Assembly (NCBI RefSeq): GCF_035083965.1
Contig: NC_089729.1
Location: forward strand, 13,999,464 to 14,063,463
Length of the DNA: 64,000 nt
Direction of reading: 5' to 3'
Source of the DNA: Branchiostoma lanceolatum
Taxonomy: Eukaryota > Chordata > Leptocardii > Amphioxiformes > Branchiostomatidae
The notes under the pieces are model-generated. The model saw nothing but the letters and a program-made list of their open reading frames with translations, ran no database searches and was not told the DNA's origin. Below, one piece after another: positions 24,244 through 33,652 of the stretch. The position numbers and the translations under genes were made by a program. The stretch's first letter is position 1; the number at the start of each line of letters is the position of its first letter.

Positions 24244-24891
24244 ACAGGTAAACTGACCTATCCTTTTTCACCATGTCAATATATCTGCTAAACTATATAT
24301 CTTAAACACCAAATATTGCTCACCGTACAAAATAGTACGTATGTCATAGTCAAACCTGTACATTTCAAAATTGCATTCTAACTCATCAGCACATCCAAGT
24401 ACAGCAAGATAATTGAACTAAAGTAGAAACGTGGACCAAATGGCAATAAAACAACAACTGAGCGAAGCAAAATTAAGTAAGCTCTATAGAGTCAGAACCT
24501 GAGAACAACTCCAGCAACAAATAAAAGGCGGACGACGTCGACGCGATGTTAAGTCCTTACATACCTGAGAGAATTTTTGTTGCTGTTGAAAATTCCGATT
24601 TTTAGTTTCAAAATGAAAGATTGCGAAGCCGCATTGCAGTAGCACGTGCTGTATTGGCTACTTGAAAAAGCAATTATATACTTCATCTCAATTGAGGATG
24701 CTTGCTTTACCTTGTGGACATCTTTAACAATCCATTCTCACCCATGTGATACTTACCCTTGTCATCATCAGAGACATTCTATCAAATTAGGCCCAATTTA
24801 CATTACATGGGTCACACCAGCAGTAACAATGACAATTATGGCTTAAGCCTGGGTGCAATCCTATTACTACCGTGGCTTTTACGATCTAGGT

Positions 24892-25557
24892 CGGGGAACA
24901 TACGCTACAAGACGGGGTACATACGCTACAAGACGGGGTACATACGCTACAATTTGGGGTAAAAGTTTGGGTACGGACCTTTCAAAGTACTTTGGCTCCG
25001 TTTAAAAGGACCATTCAAACACTACAGGTCGGGGTAGATACGCTACAAGTTGAGGTGCATACGCCACATGTCGGGGGTAAAGGTTGGGGTGCTTGGCTGC
25101 ATTGGAAATGCTACAGGTCGGGGTACATACGCTACAAGTCAGGGTACATACGCTACAGGTCGGGGTACATACGCTACAAGTCAGGGTACATACGCTACAG
25201 GTCGGGGGTACATACGCTACAAGTCAGGGTACATACGCTACAGGTCGAAGGTACATACGCTACAAGTCAGGGTACATACACTATAATTCGGGGTTAATGT
25301 TTGGGTACGGACTACGGACCTTTCAGACTACTTTGGCTCCTTTGGAAAAGACCATTTAAACGGTACAGGTCGGGGGTACATACGCTACAAGCCGGGGAAC
25401 ATACGCTACAGGTCGGGGTACATACGTATACGCTACAGGTTGCGGGGTACATACGCTACAGGTCGGGGTACATACGCTACAGGTTGGGGTACGTACAAAC
25501 GCTACAAGCCGGGGAACATACGCCGGGGTACATACGCTACAAGTCGGGGTACATTCT
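24892..25557. repeat. 20-bp minisatellite (core GGGTACATACGCTACA plus AGTC/GGTC)
   Basis: About 25 units of the core GGGTACATACGCTACA occur, alternating between AAGTCA and GGTCG linkers. They are interrupted by two related longer blocks (about 24,960-25,110 and 25,290-25,360) that share TTTGGGTACGGAC and TACTTTGGCTCC. Open frames with GTYATS-like periods on both strands are translations of the repeat. Confidence 0.95.
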
Positions 25558-25764
25558 CCGTTAACGTGCACAATTATATTGCTGTCGCACAAGAATATCC
25601 ATACGTAGTTAATTGTCAAATCGCACATTGTCTTCGACTTTGGTAGTTTAATGTCACCAGTAGATATAAGATATACTAATGGTAACCTTTTTACCGCCAT
25701 GGCAGGCTATTTTTAGGTCGTAAAGGGCATTATTGTGGTTTGTAACCGTCAAAAAAGACCTGTC

Positions 25765-26205
25765 GCAGCTATAACTCCGTATAACCATGAATGAGAAAAT
25801 AAAGCGGCTTCATTCCTCCAATACCTACCAAGTGCCCTATCGTTTGAAAGTAAAGTTTGAAAATTCTGGTAAAGAGATTGATTTTTGGACCTGTGTCACT
25901 GGCCTATAATGCTTAAGTATGGGCGGCGAAACTGTCAACTTTGGTCAGCTATATCGCCGTAACCATGAATGAGAAAATAATGCGGCTTCACTCCTCCAAT
26001 CCCTACCAAGTGCCCTATCGTTTGAAAGTAAAGTTTGAAAATTCTGGTAAAGAGATTGATTTTTGGACCTGTGCCATTGGCCTATCATGCTTAAGTATGG
26101 GCGGCAAAACTGTCAACTTTGGTCAGCTATAACTCCGTAACCATGAATGAGAAAATAAAGCGGCTTCATTCCTCCAATACCTATCAAGTGCCCTATCGCT
26201 TATGT
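25765..26205. repeat. ~178-bp tandem repeat, two and a half copies
   Basis: Units begin at about 25,768, 25,948 and 26,126 with GCTATAACTCCGTAACCATG-like sequence. They share GTGCCCTATCGTTTGAAAGT and GAGATTGATTTTTGGACCTG, and the third copy is cut after TGCCCTATCGCTT. I do not recognise a gene in it. Confidence 0.9.
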
Positions 26206-26534
26206 TATCATTTCCGTGTCAAAATTACGTACGTAAAAACCGTCAGTGACGGGCGGTGGTGTTAACACCCCTGTTCTTTTATAAGAACGTGGCTACAAGT
26301 ATTCGCGAGGACTAATGGGCAGGATATCTGCTCGCACACATCGATCGTACTCGGGGATTCCTTCTCATGAACTTTCCAAGCCCCTTTGTGTCGGTTTTTC
26401 AGACACTGTGACAGACTACCACACAACATGGCGGTCTTACATCTTCCTGTTGTAAACCATCAGAGTCACAGAGGGTAGTAAGAGACAGTCAGGAATTCGA
26501 AGCCCGGCAGTCACTCAGAAAACAGATCTTTCAC

Positions 26535-26665
26535 CAAATAGCGATCTGCTTAAAGCTCTCTTCATCTGCTTTAGAGTCCCAGCATCTGCTTGAATCGCAA
26601 ATATCTGCTTAGAGCCCAGACATCTGCTTGGAGCCCAGACATCTACTTGGAGCCACTAACATGTG
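26535..26665. repeat. Short degenerate tandem repeat (ATCTGCTT core)
   Basis: The core ATCTGCTTNGAGCCCAGAC recurs about six times with spacing of roughly 20-24 bp, becoming more regular toward the right end. It is non-coding. Confidence 0.75.
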
Positions 26666-26711
26666 CTTTTCAAGATCATAGATGTGTCTTTCTAGCCTGA
26701 GTGTCAGCTTT

Positions 26712-26880
26712 TTTAGCTTTCGTCTGGGCCGGAAGGTGGGCCTGCCCACGGACCGTGGCCAAATGTAAATGATTGGTACATGTAATTGTTCTGTAGAAAT
26801 TAAAGGAAAACGGGCCCATATGAGGTGATTGGTAATTGCTCTGTAGATTAAAGGGTAGATATGAGATATAATGTGACCAA
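26712..26880. repeat. Terminal segment of the 1.6 kb unit, left of the LINE insertion
   Basis: It carries CGGACCGTG, AAATGATTGGTA, AATTGTTCTGTAGAAATTAA, CGGGCCCATATGAGGTG and GTAGATATGAGAT as at the end of each array unit (for example 35,130-35,262). The LINE starts immediately after it, and the next unit begins at about 33,653 right after the LINE. The retrotransposon therefore inserted at a unit junction. Confidence 0.75.
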
Positions 26881-28265
26881 AGGATGTCTACAGAGCACTT
26901 GATACACCTTCTCCAAGTAGTTGTGGGGTCAAATCCCACACACCTCATAATCGCAGGAGACTTTAACTACCCTGAAATTGACTGGAAACAAGTCACTTCA
27001 TGTGCAAACGAGACTCGCCCTTCCCATCAATTTATACGTTGTATGCACGAAAATCTTCTGTACCAGCATGTCTTCAAGCCGACTAGGTACAGGGTAGGAG
27101 AGTCACCGAACATTCTGGATTTAGTTTTAACCAATGAAGATGGGATGGTGGAGAAAATTGAGTACCTTCCAGGCATCGGACTAAGTGACCATATAAGGAT
27201 ACAATTTGAAACCAAGCTATACACTGACAGAAGGGACAGTCTAAAGCCAAGACTCAACCTATACCGCGGCGACTATGCCAATATGGTTGCGGACTTATCC
27301 GGTACTGACTGGGACTCCAGGCTTGAGAACAGGTCCTTCGACGAGGCGTATAGTGTTTTTAAGGACATCCTACAGGCCAGCATTGACTTACACATTCCCA
27401 ACACGAGAAAGAAGGCGTGCAAGAAGAACTTGTACACCACATCAGAAGTCAAGAGACTAAGCAAGAAGAAGCGGGCCAGTTGGGACCGTTACACTGCCTC
27501 TAGAGACGTGGTGGACTACGCCCGCTACGCTGCTATACGTAACGACATTAGAAGGCTCACCAGGAGACTCCGATACGAGTTTGAATCCAACCTTGTCCAG
27601 GACATAAAACAGAATCCAAAGTCATTTTGGAAGTATGTCAACTCCCGTCTGAAAACAAGAACTACTATCGGAGACCTGAAGAGGACAGACGGCACCATGA
27701 CAAGTAGCAATAAGGAGAAAGCTTCTGCAGTGTGTTTACGAAAGAAGATACCGACCACATGCCAGTGATGGAAGCCAAATACTATCTGCCTCCCTTGAAG
27801 GACGTCCTAGTTACCCCTGAACTCATGTTGAAAAAAAATGAGAAACCTTAAGAAGGGGAAGTCCCCCGGACCCGATGGGTGGCACCCCAAGATCCTGGCT
27901 GAGGTCGCAGAAGGAGTCGCCAAACCACTCGCCATCATCCTCCGTAAGTCTTTAGATGAAGGCCGCCTGGCAGATGAATGGAAGCTCGCCCATATAACTG
28001 CTGTACATAAGAAGGGACCGAAGACTGAACCCGGAAACTACCGCCCGATTAGTCTCACATCCATCATTGTGAAGCTCTTCGAATCTGTTATCCGGGACGT
28101 GATCGTAGACCACATGATGCTGAATGAACTGTTCTGCGACCAGCAACATGGCTTTGTGCCTGGCAGATCTTGTACAACACAACTGATAGCCACCATAGAC
28201 CAGTGGACTCGAGCGGTAGAAGATGGTGAACCCTTGGACGCCATATACCTTGACTTCAGAAAGGC
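26881..28265 (+). pseudogene. CR1/L2-like LINE, 5'-truncated: endonuclease C-terminal part and first half of reverse transcriptase
   Basis: The frame from 26884 carries the endonuclease block IIAGDFNYPEIDW, then NILDLVLTNEDG and LSDHIRIQFE (endonuclease C-terminal His region). The frame shifts near 27,730 and again at the A8 run near 27,830. From about 27,838 the RT fingers begin: GKSPGPDGWHPKIL, AHITAVHKKG, NYRPISLTS and FVPGRSCTTQLI, ending at YLDFRKA. There the 4.2 kb element 28,266-32,495 interrupts it. The order endonuclease then RT and the motif style fit CR1/L2-type LINEs. Truncation at the 5' end is usual for LINEs. It is inactive. Confidence 0.85.
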
Positions 28266-29454
28266 GAATTGTTCTCACTCGAAGAGACGGAGTCTGAATT
28301 GGCACTTGACATCATTTTAATCAGTTCGCGAGTGATGGTACAGTTCTTATGCATCACAGATGTCAACGGCCTAGTACTGCAACTAGGCGGGTAACTGAAG
28401 TTACACAGGTCACGGGATACCTGTTGAGTAACCACTTAGGATGGAGTTAGCGTGCCTCTTAATATAACAGACTATAACGAGACTAGATTCTATAATACAA
28501 ATCAGTCATTAACTAAGAGAGGTAACTGGCTCTGCCAGTGTAAAATCTGAACTGGGAGAACATTAAACGCAGTAACTAGCCAAAGCATGAAGTTAAAAGC
28601 TGATACGAGGTAAAATCGTGCGGTAGCACTGGGACGAGTGCACATATTCTGTCCCAAATCACAAACAGTCAACTTCACGTACAGTGTGGGCTCATTCTTC
28701 TCTCTGATGAGCGACTGGTATCAACAAACACAGTATTTAACAGGTGGCATATACAATATATACAGAAAAAGGTGCAGGTGAGTGTGACTCAGGCTCTGCC
28801 CGGATCTGCCTCGCGTCTAAAATGGGAGCTTCAGTGTTCGCACTGACTATATACATGGCTGCAAGACTCAGTCTTGTGTACATAGCCCATAGGGGTTGTC
28901 GCTGTCACTGTTTAAGCTCGGAACGATGGTGCAAACTTAAGTGAACTAAACTACTCACTACCACATGTGCGTAACTTACAATGTGTCGGAGACGGTAGAA
29001 CAAGAGTGCTTAACTGACAAACTATACACAATGCTTGATACTTAAAGTTTGCATGACATGAGTCTGATGTGGGGACGGCGGTGGCGTGTCAAGCTCTGAG
29101 TCCCAGATTCAGTTAATCTCCGAGCTCACGTGTGTTCTCGCGCAATCTCGTGTGACATGCGCCATTCTCGCGAGAACAATTCCGTCATATGCTGCCTACT
29201 GTCATCATGTGTGCCTAATTGTTCTCACTCGAAGAGACGGAGTCTGAATTGGCACTTGACATCATTTTAATCAGTTCGCGAGTGATGGTACAGTTCTTAT
29301 GCATCACAGATGTCAACGGCCAGACCGAAGGCGCCAAGAAGACTCCGATGAGAGGTAAGTTTGTCTGTTGTCGTGCAGGGGTCGCCTAAATATTGTTTGG
29401 TCGCGGTACCGTTGTTGACCGCGGACCCTGGGGGAAAACTGAGATCCACAACTC

Positions 29455-30381
29455 CTAGCCGATACCTTCGGCGCGTTTCTGGGCGGTCTGGAGTGGGGAT
29501 GTGATGAAGTCGCTTCCGAACGGCGGTAACTGGAAGGGCCCCTGTGTGGCTCCATGCCCGGTCTCCTTGTCGATGTAGCGATCTACGGCCTTGCTGTAGG
29601 TTTTTGGCGTTGTTGTGGTTGCATCTGAGGCATGGATGACTTCATGTAATGAACATGCTGCATACTGCTCTGCCGACGAGGGTGGTGGGACTAGCTGTCT
29701 GAGCTGGGCGCTGGTGGTTGAAACTACAGGAAAGGGACTCGCCATCTGTGTGGCTGCGGGCTTCAGGGTAGGGAGCTGCTGGAACGTGCTTGCCGCCTGG
29801 ATGGATGAGGGCTTGAAGGCACGGTCGTCGGGGCGGGGAGTCACTGACGTGGGTGCTGTGGTTGAGACTGCGGGGAGGGAACTCGCAATCTGTGTGGCTG
29901 CGGGCTTCAGGGTAGGGAGCTGCTGGAACGTGCTAGCCGTCTGGACGGATGAGGGCTTGAAGGCACAGTCTTCGGGGCGGAGAGTCACTGACATGGGTGC
30001 TGTGGTTGAGACTGCGGGGAGGGAACTCGTCATCTGTGTGGCTGCGGACTTCAGGGTGGGGAGCTGCTGGAACGCGCTAGCCGTCTGGACGGATGAGGGC
30101 TTGAAGGCACAGTCTTCGGGGCGGGGAGTCACTGACGTGGGTGCTGTGGTTGCAACTGCGGGAGAGGGACTCGCAATCTGTGTGGCTGCGGACTTGACGG
30201 GACGGTCTTCGGGGCGAGGATTCACTGACGTGGGTGCTGGGAGCGTCAGTGCGAGTGGTCCTGGGCTGGTACTCGCCATCTCGGTGCGTGAGGGCTTGAA
30301 GGGACGGTCTTCAAGGCGGGGGTTCCCTGACGTGGGTGCTGGGGGTGTCAGTGCGAGGGGTCTTGGGTTGGTACTCGCCAT
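29455..30381 (-). pseudogene. Pro/Ser/Thr-rich 3' part of the element's gag, with 48-aa tandem repeats
   Basis: This is an open frame of about 308 codons inside the retroelement, probably open upstream of its first Met as well. It contains three to four copies of a 48-residue repeat (144-bp period at about 29,736, 29,880 and 30,024, degenerating toward 30,180) with cores PRPEDCAFKPSS and TFQQLPTLKPAA. The C-terminal part has PPFGSDFITSPLQ. The protein type is low-complexity and not identifiable alone. It lies directly downstream of the Cys/His-rich gag segment. Confidence 0.55.
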
Positions 30382-30540
30382 CTTGGTGCATGAGGGCTTT
30401 GGGGCAGGGCGTGGGCGTACGGCGCTGACCTTTGGTGTAGGGAGGGGCGGAAATGGGGGGTTGGTGACGTGGCTGGAAGTTGTGAGTCCAATCAGTGTTT
30501 TTTCCAGATTGGGCAGTTCTATGTTGTGAACAGGGCCTAG

Positions 30541-31901
30541 TCAGAAATTGTCCCGCGCCGCTGCGTAGTTGCCTTGACCATCCCGGTCCTTGTTGTGTGG
30601 GCAGTAACTTGCCGGGTGCCCGGCATCCTCTCCCGGTCTATGTCTGGAGCAGAACTTGCATGCATGGACGTGCAACACGCCTGAGGCAGCTATATGGTCC
30701 GTGGCGAAGGAGCATGTGTTGCCTTTGTATTTGTAACAATACGTGGTTCTTGGCCCGGCAGCTCTATCCATGTAGGCTGTTTGGCCATGACTGGCTTGCA
30801 CACTGCTTGCACTACCAAAGTCAGCTGAGGGATTCCGTAGATTCTTTGAGTTTATGCACTTCTGCTGTGGTGGTCTCGGAGTCAATGGTGACGAGTCCGT
30901 GTTCGACATGGATCCACAAAATCTTGTAAAAGTTTCTGATACCGATGAAAGAATATGTGGGGATGTCGAGCATCAGACCCCTCAGTATATGGCCCCGGTT
31001 CCGGCTCTCCTTGGGATTTGTGTTCGGGCTCAAGATAATGGCCATTTCGCCTGCAACTAATTGATCCCATGTTAGGGAGTCATGGGTGACTGGTTTGGAG
31101 GCCGAAAATACGAACTCATGAGGCCAATTGACTTCCCTAACCACTCTATCGTATGCCTTCCTTGATAAGCCACTGGAAAGTTTTTTTACCTGAGAACAGT
31201 GGATCGCCGTCCGGGGAGGACTGAAGGTTTTCGGGGGGAGGGCGTTTCTCAGATCCGAGTGCACCGTCGGAGGCCTGCTGCCCGGTTGAAAGTCTTGGGG
31301 CAAGTGGTGGCGGGTTGCTGTGCAAGGCATGGAAGGCCCGCACCTCCCGCAGGGTGGGCACGCTGTTGTGAGACGGCGCGAAGTGCCTCTGCACGCCGAC
31401 GGGAACACTCGACTGCTGGCGGCGGCCATCTTGTTGGGAGCTGGGCGCCGCTAAGCCCCCTGGGAAGATGGCCCTGTGATCCGTGACGTCGTCTTCTCGT
31501 GGCCGCGGAGAAATGGGGAGGGGGGTCTTCGCCGTCTCAAGTTCTGCCTCCTGAATGCCCAAGTCGGTTTTCATCTGTTCCATCTGCTTGCTCACGTCTA
31601 AGAGTTCGTTGTGCAGCTGCTCCGTCAACCTGGCGGCCGGCGTGGAGTGCCATCCGTGCTCGTCAGGCTCTTCGGTGGGGGAAAGTGCGAACCGCGCCGG
31701 GGGCCTCGTTTTCCGTTTACCTGCTCCGTACATACTTGAAAGGTGGAGGAACGGCGGTTGTAAAGGTTGCTGGTCTCGGGGAGAGAGGTCTGGGCGAGAG
31801 TCAGAGGAGTAGTACGGGCGTCGGTGGGAAAAACTGGCGCGCAAAAGGGGGAAATATCGGACGGAAATCGGTGCAGTCCGACTCGAACCAGATCGTGTCA
31901 A
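30541..31901 (-). pseudogene. Gag-like ORF of the retroelement, broken by two frame changes
   Basis: Three overlapping frames continue one another. From 31901 there is an Arg/Pro-rich N-terminal part with a coiled-coil-like stretch (LTEQLHNELLDVSKQMEQM). The frame changes at an A7 run near 31,184-31,190 into a core with WPHEFVFSASKPVTHDSLTW. It changes again near 30,840 into a Cys/His-rich tail (YCYKYKGNTC ... HACKFCSRH ... GHPASYCP) ending at 30,541. Such a knuckle resembles the tail of DIRS-type Gag proteins and would bind nucleic acid. Breaks may be mutations or, at the A7 run, slippage; I cannot tell. Confidence 0.6.
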
Positions 31902-31925
31902 GCTCTGAGTCCCAGATTCAGTTAA

Positions 31926-32392
31926 GGTTGCAGACCACAGTATTTCTCCTATAGGGATTTATATAGTTAAGGATCCCAAGGTGAGATGCTTCGACGCTTG
32001 AAAATTTATAGAAAGGTGCAGAATTAGGGTACCAGATTTTTATATGCTTGACTTCAAGGTTCAATCTACAAAATATCTGCAAAATAAGGTTGAATTTGCC
32101 GGCTCGTTCTCTTTTAAAAGCCACTTTGATATGCCGCCCGGCGGAGGTCACCGTACTGCAGGCGACTTACAGTAGTCGGGCGGTAACAATATCCAGGCGC
32201 GAATCCAACCCGACCGAACAAACATCGTAATCAAACTCGTACTGTCTCAAAACTGACGTATTCCTCTACCATTCACCACAGTTTCAGCCTCGCTAACGTG
32301 CACAGAAGAAAAACTATGGCCTTTTCAAGTAATGTGACGCACTACTTCATACCCGAACTACTATTGCCCATTTAATACTGTGTTCTGCGACC
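31926..32392. mobile_element. 467-bp piggyBac-type MITE with TTAA duplication and an empty site in the same window
   Basis: It is flanked by TTAA at 31922-31925 and 32393-32396. The ends are GGTTGCAGACC and, as complement of the right end, GGTCGCAGAAC. The other copy of repeat A reads GATTCAGTTAATCTCCGAGC without interruption at 29106-29125, which is the empty target. No ORF of note. Confidence 0.88.
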
Positions 32393-32495
32393 TTAATCTC
32401 CGAGCTCACGTGTGTTCTCGCGCAATCTCGTGTGACATGCGCCATTCTCGCGAGAACAATTCCGTCATATGCTGCCTACTGTCATCATGTGTGCC

Positions 32496-33652
32496 TTTTG
32501 ACTCAGTGCCTCACGCACGTCTGTTGTACAAACTGAGCCAGTATGGAATCAGGGGCAAGTTACACGGCTGGATCCAGGCTTTCCTAACGGACAGGAAACA
32601 GCGAGTGTGTGTTGACGGCGAAATGTCTGACTGTTCCGCTGTGACAAGTGGAATTCCCCAGGGATCCGTCCTTGGACCGATTCTTTTTGTTGTTTTCATT
32701 AATGACATGCCTGAATGTATCAGTAGCACCTGTAATCTCTTCGCCGATGACGCTAAGGTGTTTCGCCGAGTGAACTCTCCACAGGAGACAGCTGTCTTGC
32801 AAGGGGACATAAACAACCTGGCAGGCTGGTCTAACGACTGGCAGCTCAGCTTCAACATTGAGAAGTGTAAACGAATGCACATTGGGTATGGAAACAAGAG
32901 TACGAGATGCAAGGTCACATTTTAGATGAGACCAGTGAGGAGCGTGACCTTGGTGTAACCGTCGATCATAAACTCAAATTCCACGCCCATTGTACCGCCA
33001 CTGCTGGCAAAGCTTTTCGAACCCTTGGTCTCATCAGGAAAAGCTTCCAACGGCTTGATGAGAAAACTGTGCCCATATTGTACAAAACCATGGTTCGTCC
33101 AATAATCGAATACGGAAACGTCATATGGGGCCCACACTACAAAGGTGACCAGCAACTGCTCGAGAGAGTACAGCACAAGGCGACGCGACTTCAACGGTTC
33201 CTGGTTTTGCCGATATCAGCTATGAGGAGAGACTACGCCGCCTCAAACTTCCAACCCTTGAACACCGCCGTAAGAGAGGTGACATGATACAGGTGTTCAA
33301 GTTCGTGCAAGGATTCGACCGTGTTAACCCAAGCCGCCTGTTCAACTTCAATGTTGACAGACGCACCAGAGGCCACCCATACAAGATGGTCAAACCTCAA
33401 GCTAAGAAGCCGGCCAGGTCGAACTGCTTCAGTGTCAGGTCTGTCAACTCATGGAACAGCCTCCCCGCGGATGTTGTAGCTGCCGAAACTGTGAACACCT
33501 TCAAGTCAAAACTGGACAACCACTGGAGGGGACTGGAGTACTCGCCCAGCCCAACATAAACTCTAATCACAAACTCCAAACTTTTAGCTTAAGACGCGGA
33601 TCTTATAGGCAATATGCCTCCTATCCGAGCACTATGTTATGTTATGTTATAA
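32496..33652 (+). pseudogene. CR1/L2-like LINE, second half: RT palm/thumb, C-terminal domain, 3' tail
   Basis: It continues the RT interrupted at 28,265: FDSVPHARLLYKL, SGIPQGSVLGPILF and FADDAKVF (the catalytic Asp pair), then WQLSFNIEKCKRMHIG. A frame change at about 32,907 leads to ERDLGVTVDHKLKFH and PIIEYGNVIWGPH. Another near 33,220 leads to a C-terminal stretch SVNSWNSLPADVV ending at the stop near 33,559. The 3' end is TATGTTATGTTATGTTATAA, the short tandem tail usual for CR1/L2-type LINEs, abutting the first array unit. Confidence 0.85.

Larger units (their letters stand above)
23340..24740. repeat. Diverged single copy of the 1.6 kb tandem unit, carrying an R1 insertion
   Basis: The blocks are collinear with units at 33,653-41,600. 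TTCCCACGATACCTCAG corresponds to the unit's TTCCCACGATACTTCAA. CTACGCTACATTACAGAG corresponds to CTACGCTACAGTACAGAG, and GAGCAATCCCCTTG to GAGCAATCCTCTTG. TCATAGTCAAACCTGTACAT, the AGCAAGATAATTGAA block and CTTACATACCTGAGAG align with the unit's later parts. The R1 copy at 23,708-24,243 interrupts it. This is an older relative of the array about 9 kb away. Confidence 0.65.
28266..32495 (-). mobile_element. Gag-only tyrosine-recombinase-type retroelement (Ngaro/PAT-like split direct repeats)
   Basis: The element sits in the LINE RT with no target duplication; removing 28266-32495 rejoins GC|T TTT GAC exactly. Two short repeats are each present twice. B (105 bp, starting AATTGTTCTCACTCGAAG) is at 28267-28371 and 29217-29321. 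A (131 bp, starting CGTGTCAAGCTCTGAG and ending ATCATGTGTGCC) is at 29085-29215 and, split by a MITE, at 31894-31925 plus 32393-32495. Read on the minus strand the order is A - gag ORFs - B - A - unique 713 bp - B, with B and A one base apart. Split direct repeats and lack of target duplication are hallmarks of Ngaro/PAT members of the DIRS order. I see no RT, RNase H or tyrosine recombinase, so this copy is internally deleted or non-autonomous. Confidence 0.65.

Noticed and set aside
24892..25700. CRISPR-like appearance of 20-bp repeats with short alternating linkers
   Set aside because: The units abut with no unique spacers, the linkers are variants of each other, and the DNA is eukaryotic; it is a minisatellite.
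29615..30529. 304-codon plus-strand ORF antisense to the gag region
   Set aside because: It is a GC-rich shadow of the Pro/Ser/Thr-rich minus-strand ORF; its repeats follow the 144-bp DNA period of the other strand.
28266..32495. LTR retrotransposon with a 948-bp LTR at 28,267-29,215
   Set aside because: The second copy is not a continuous LTR. Repeats A and B are separated by gag, there are no TG...CA ends, primer-binding site or target duplication. The split direct repeat model explains all pieces.
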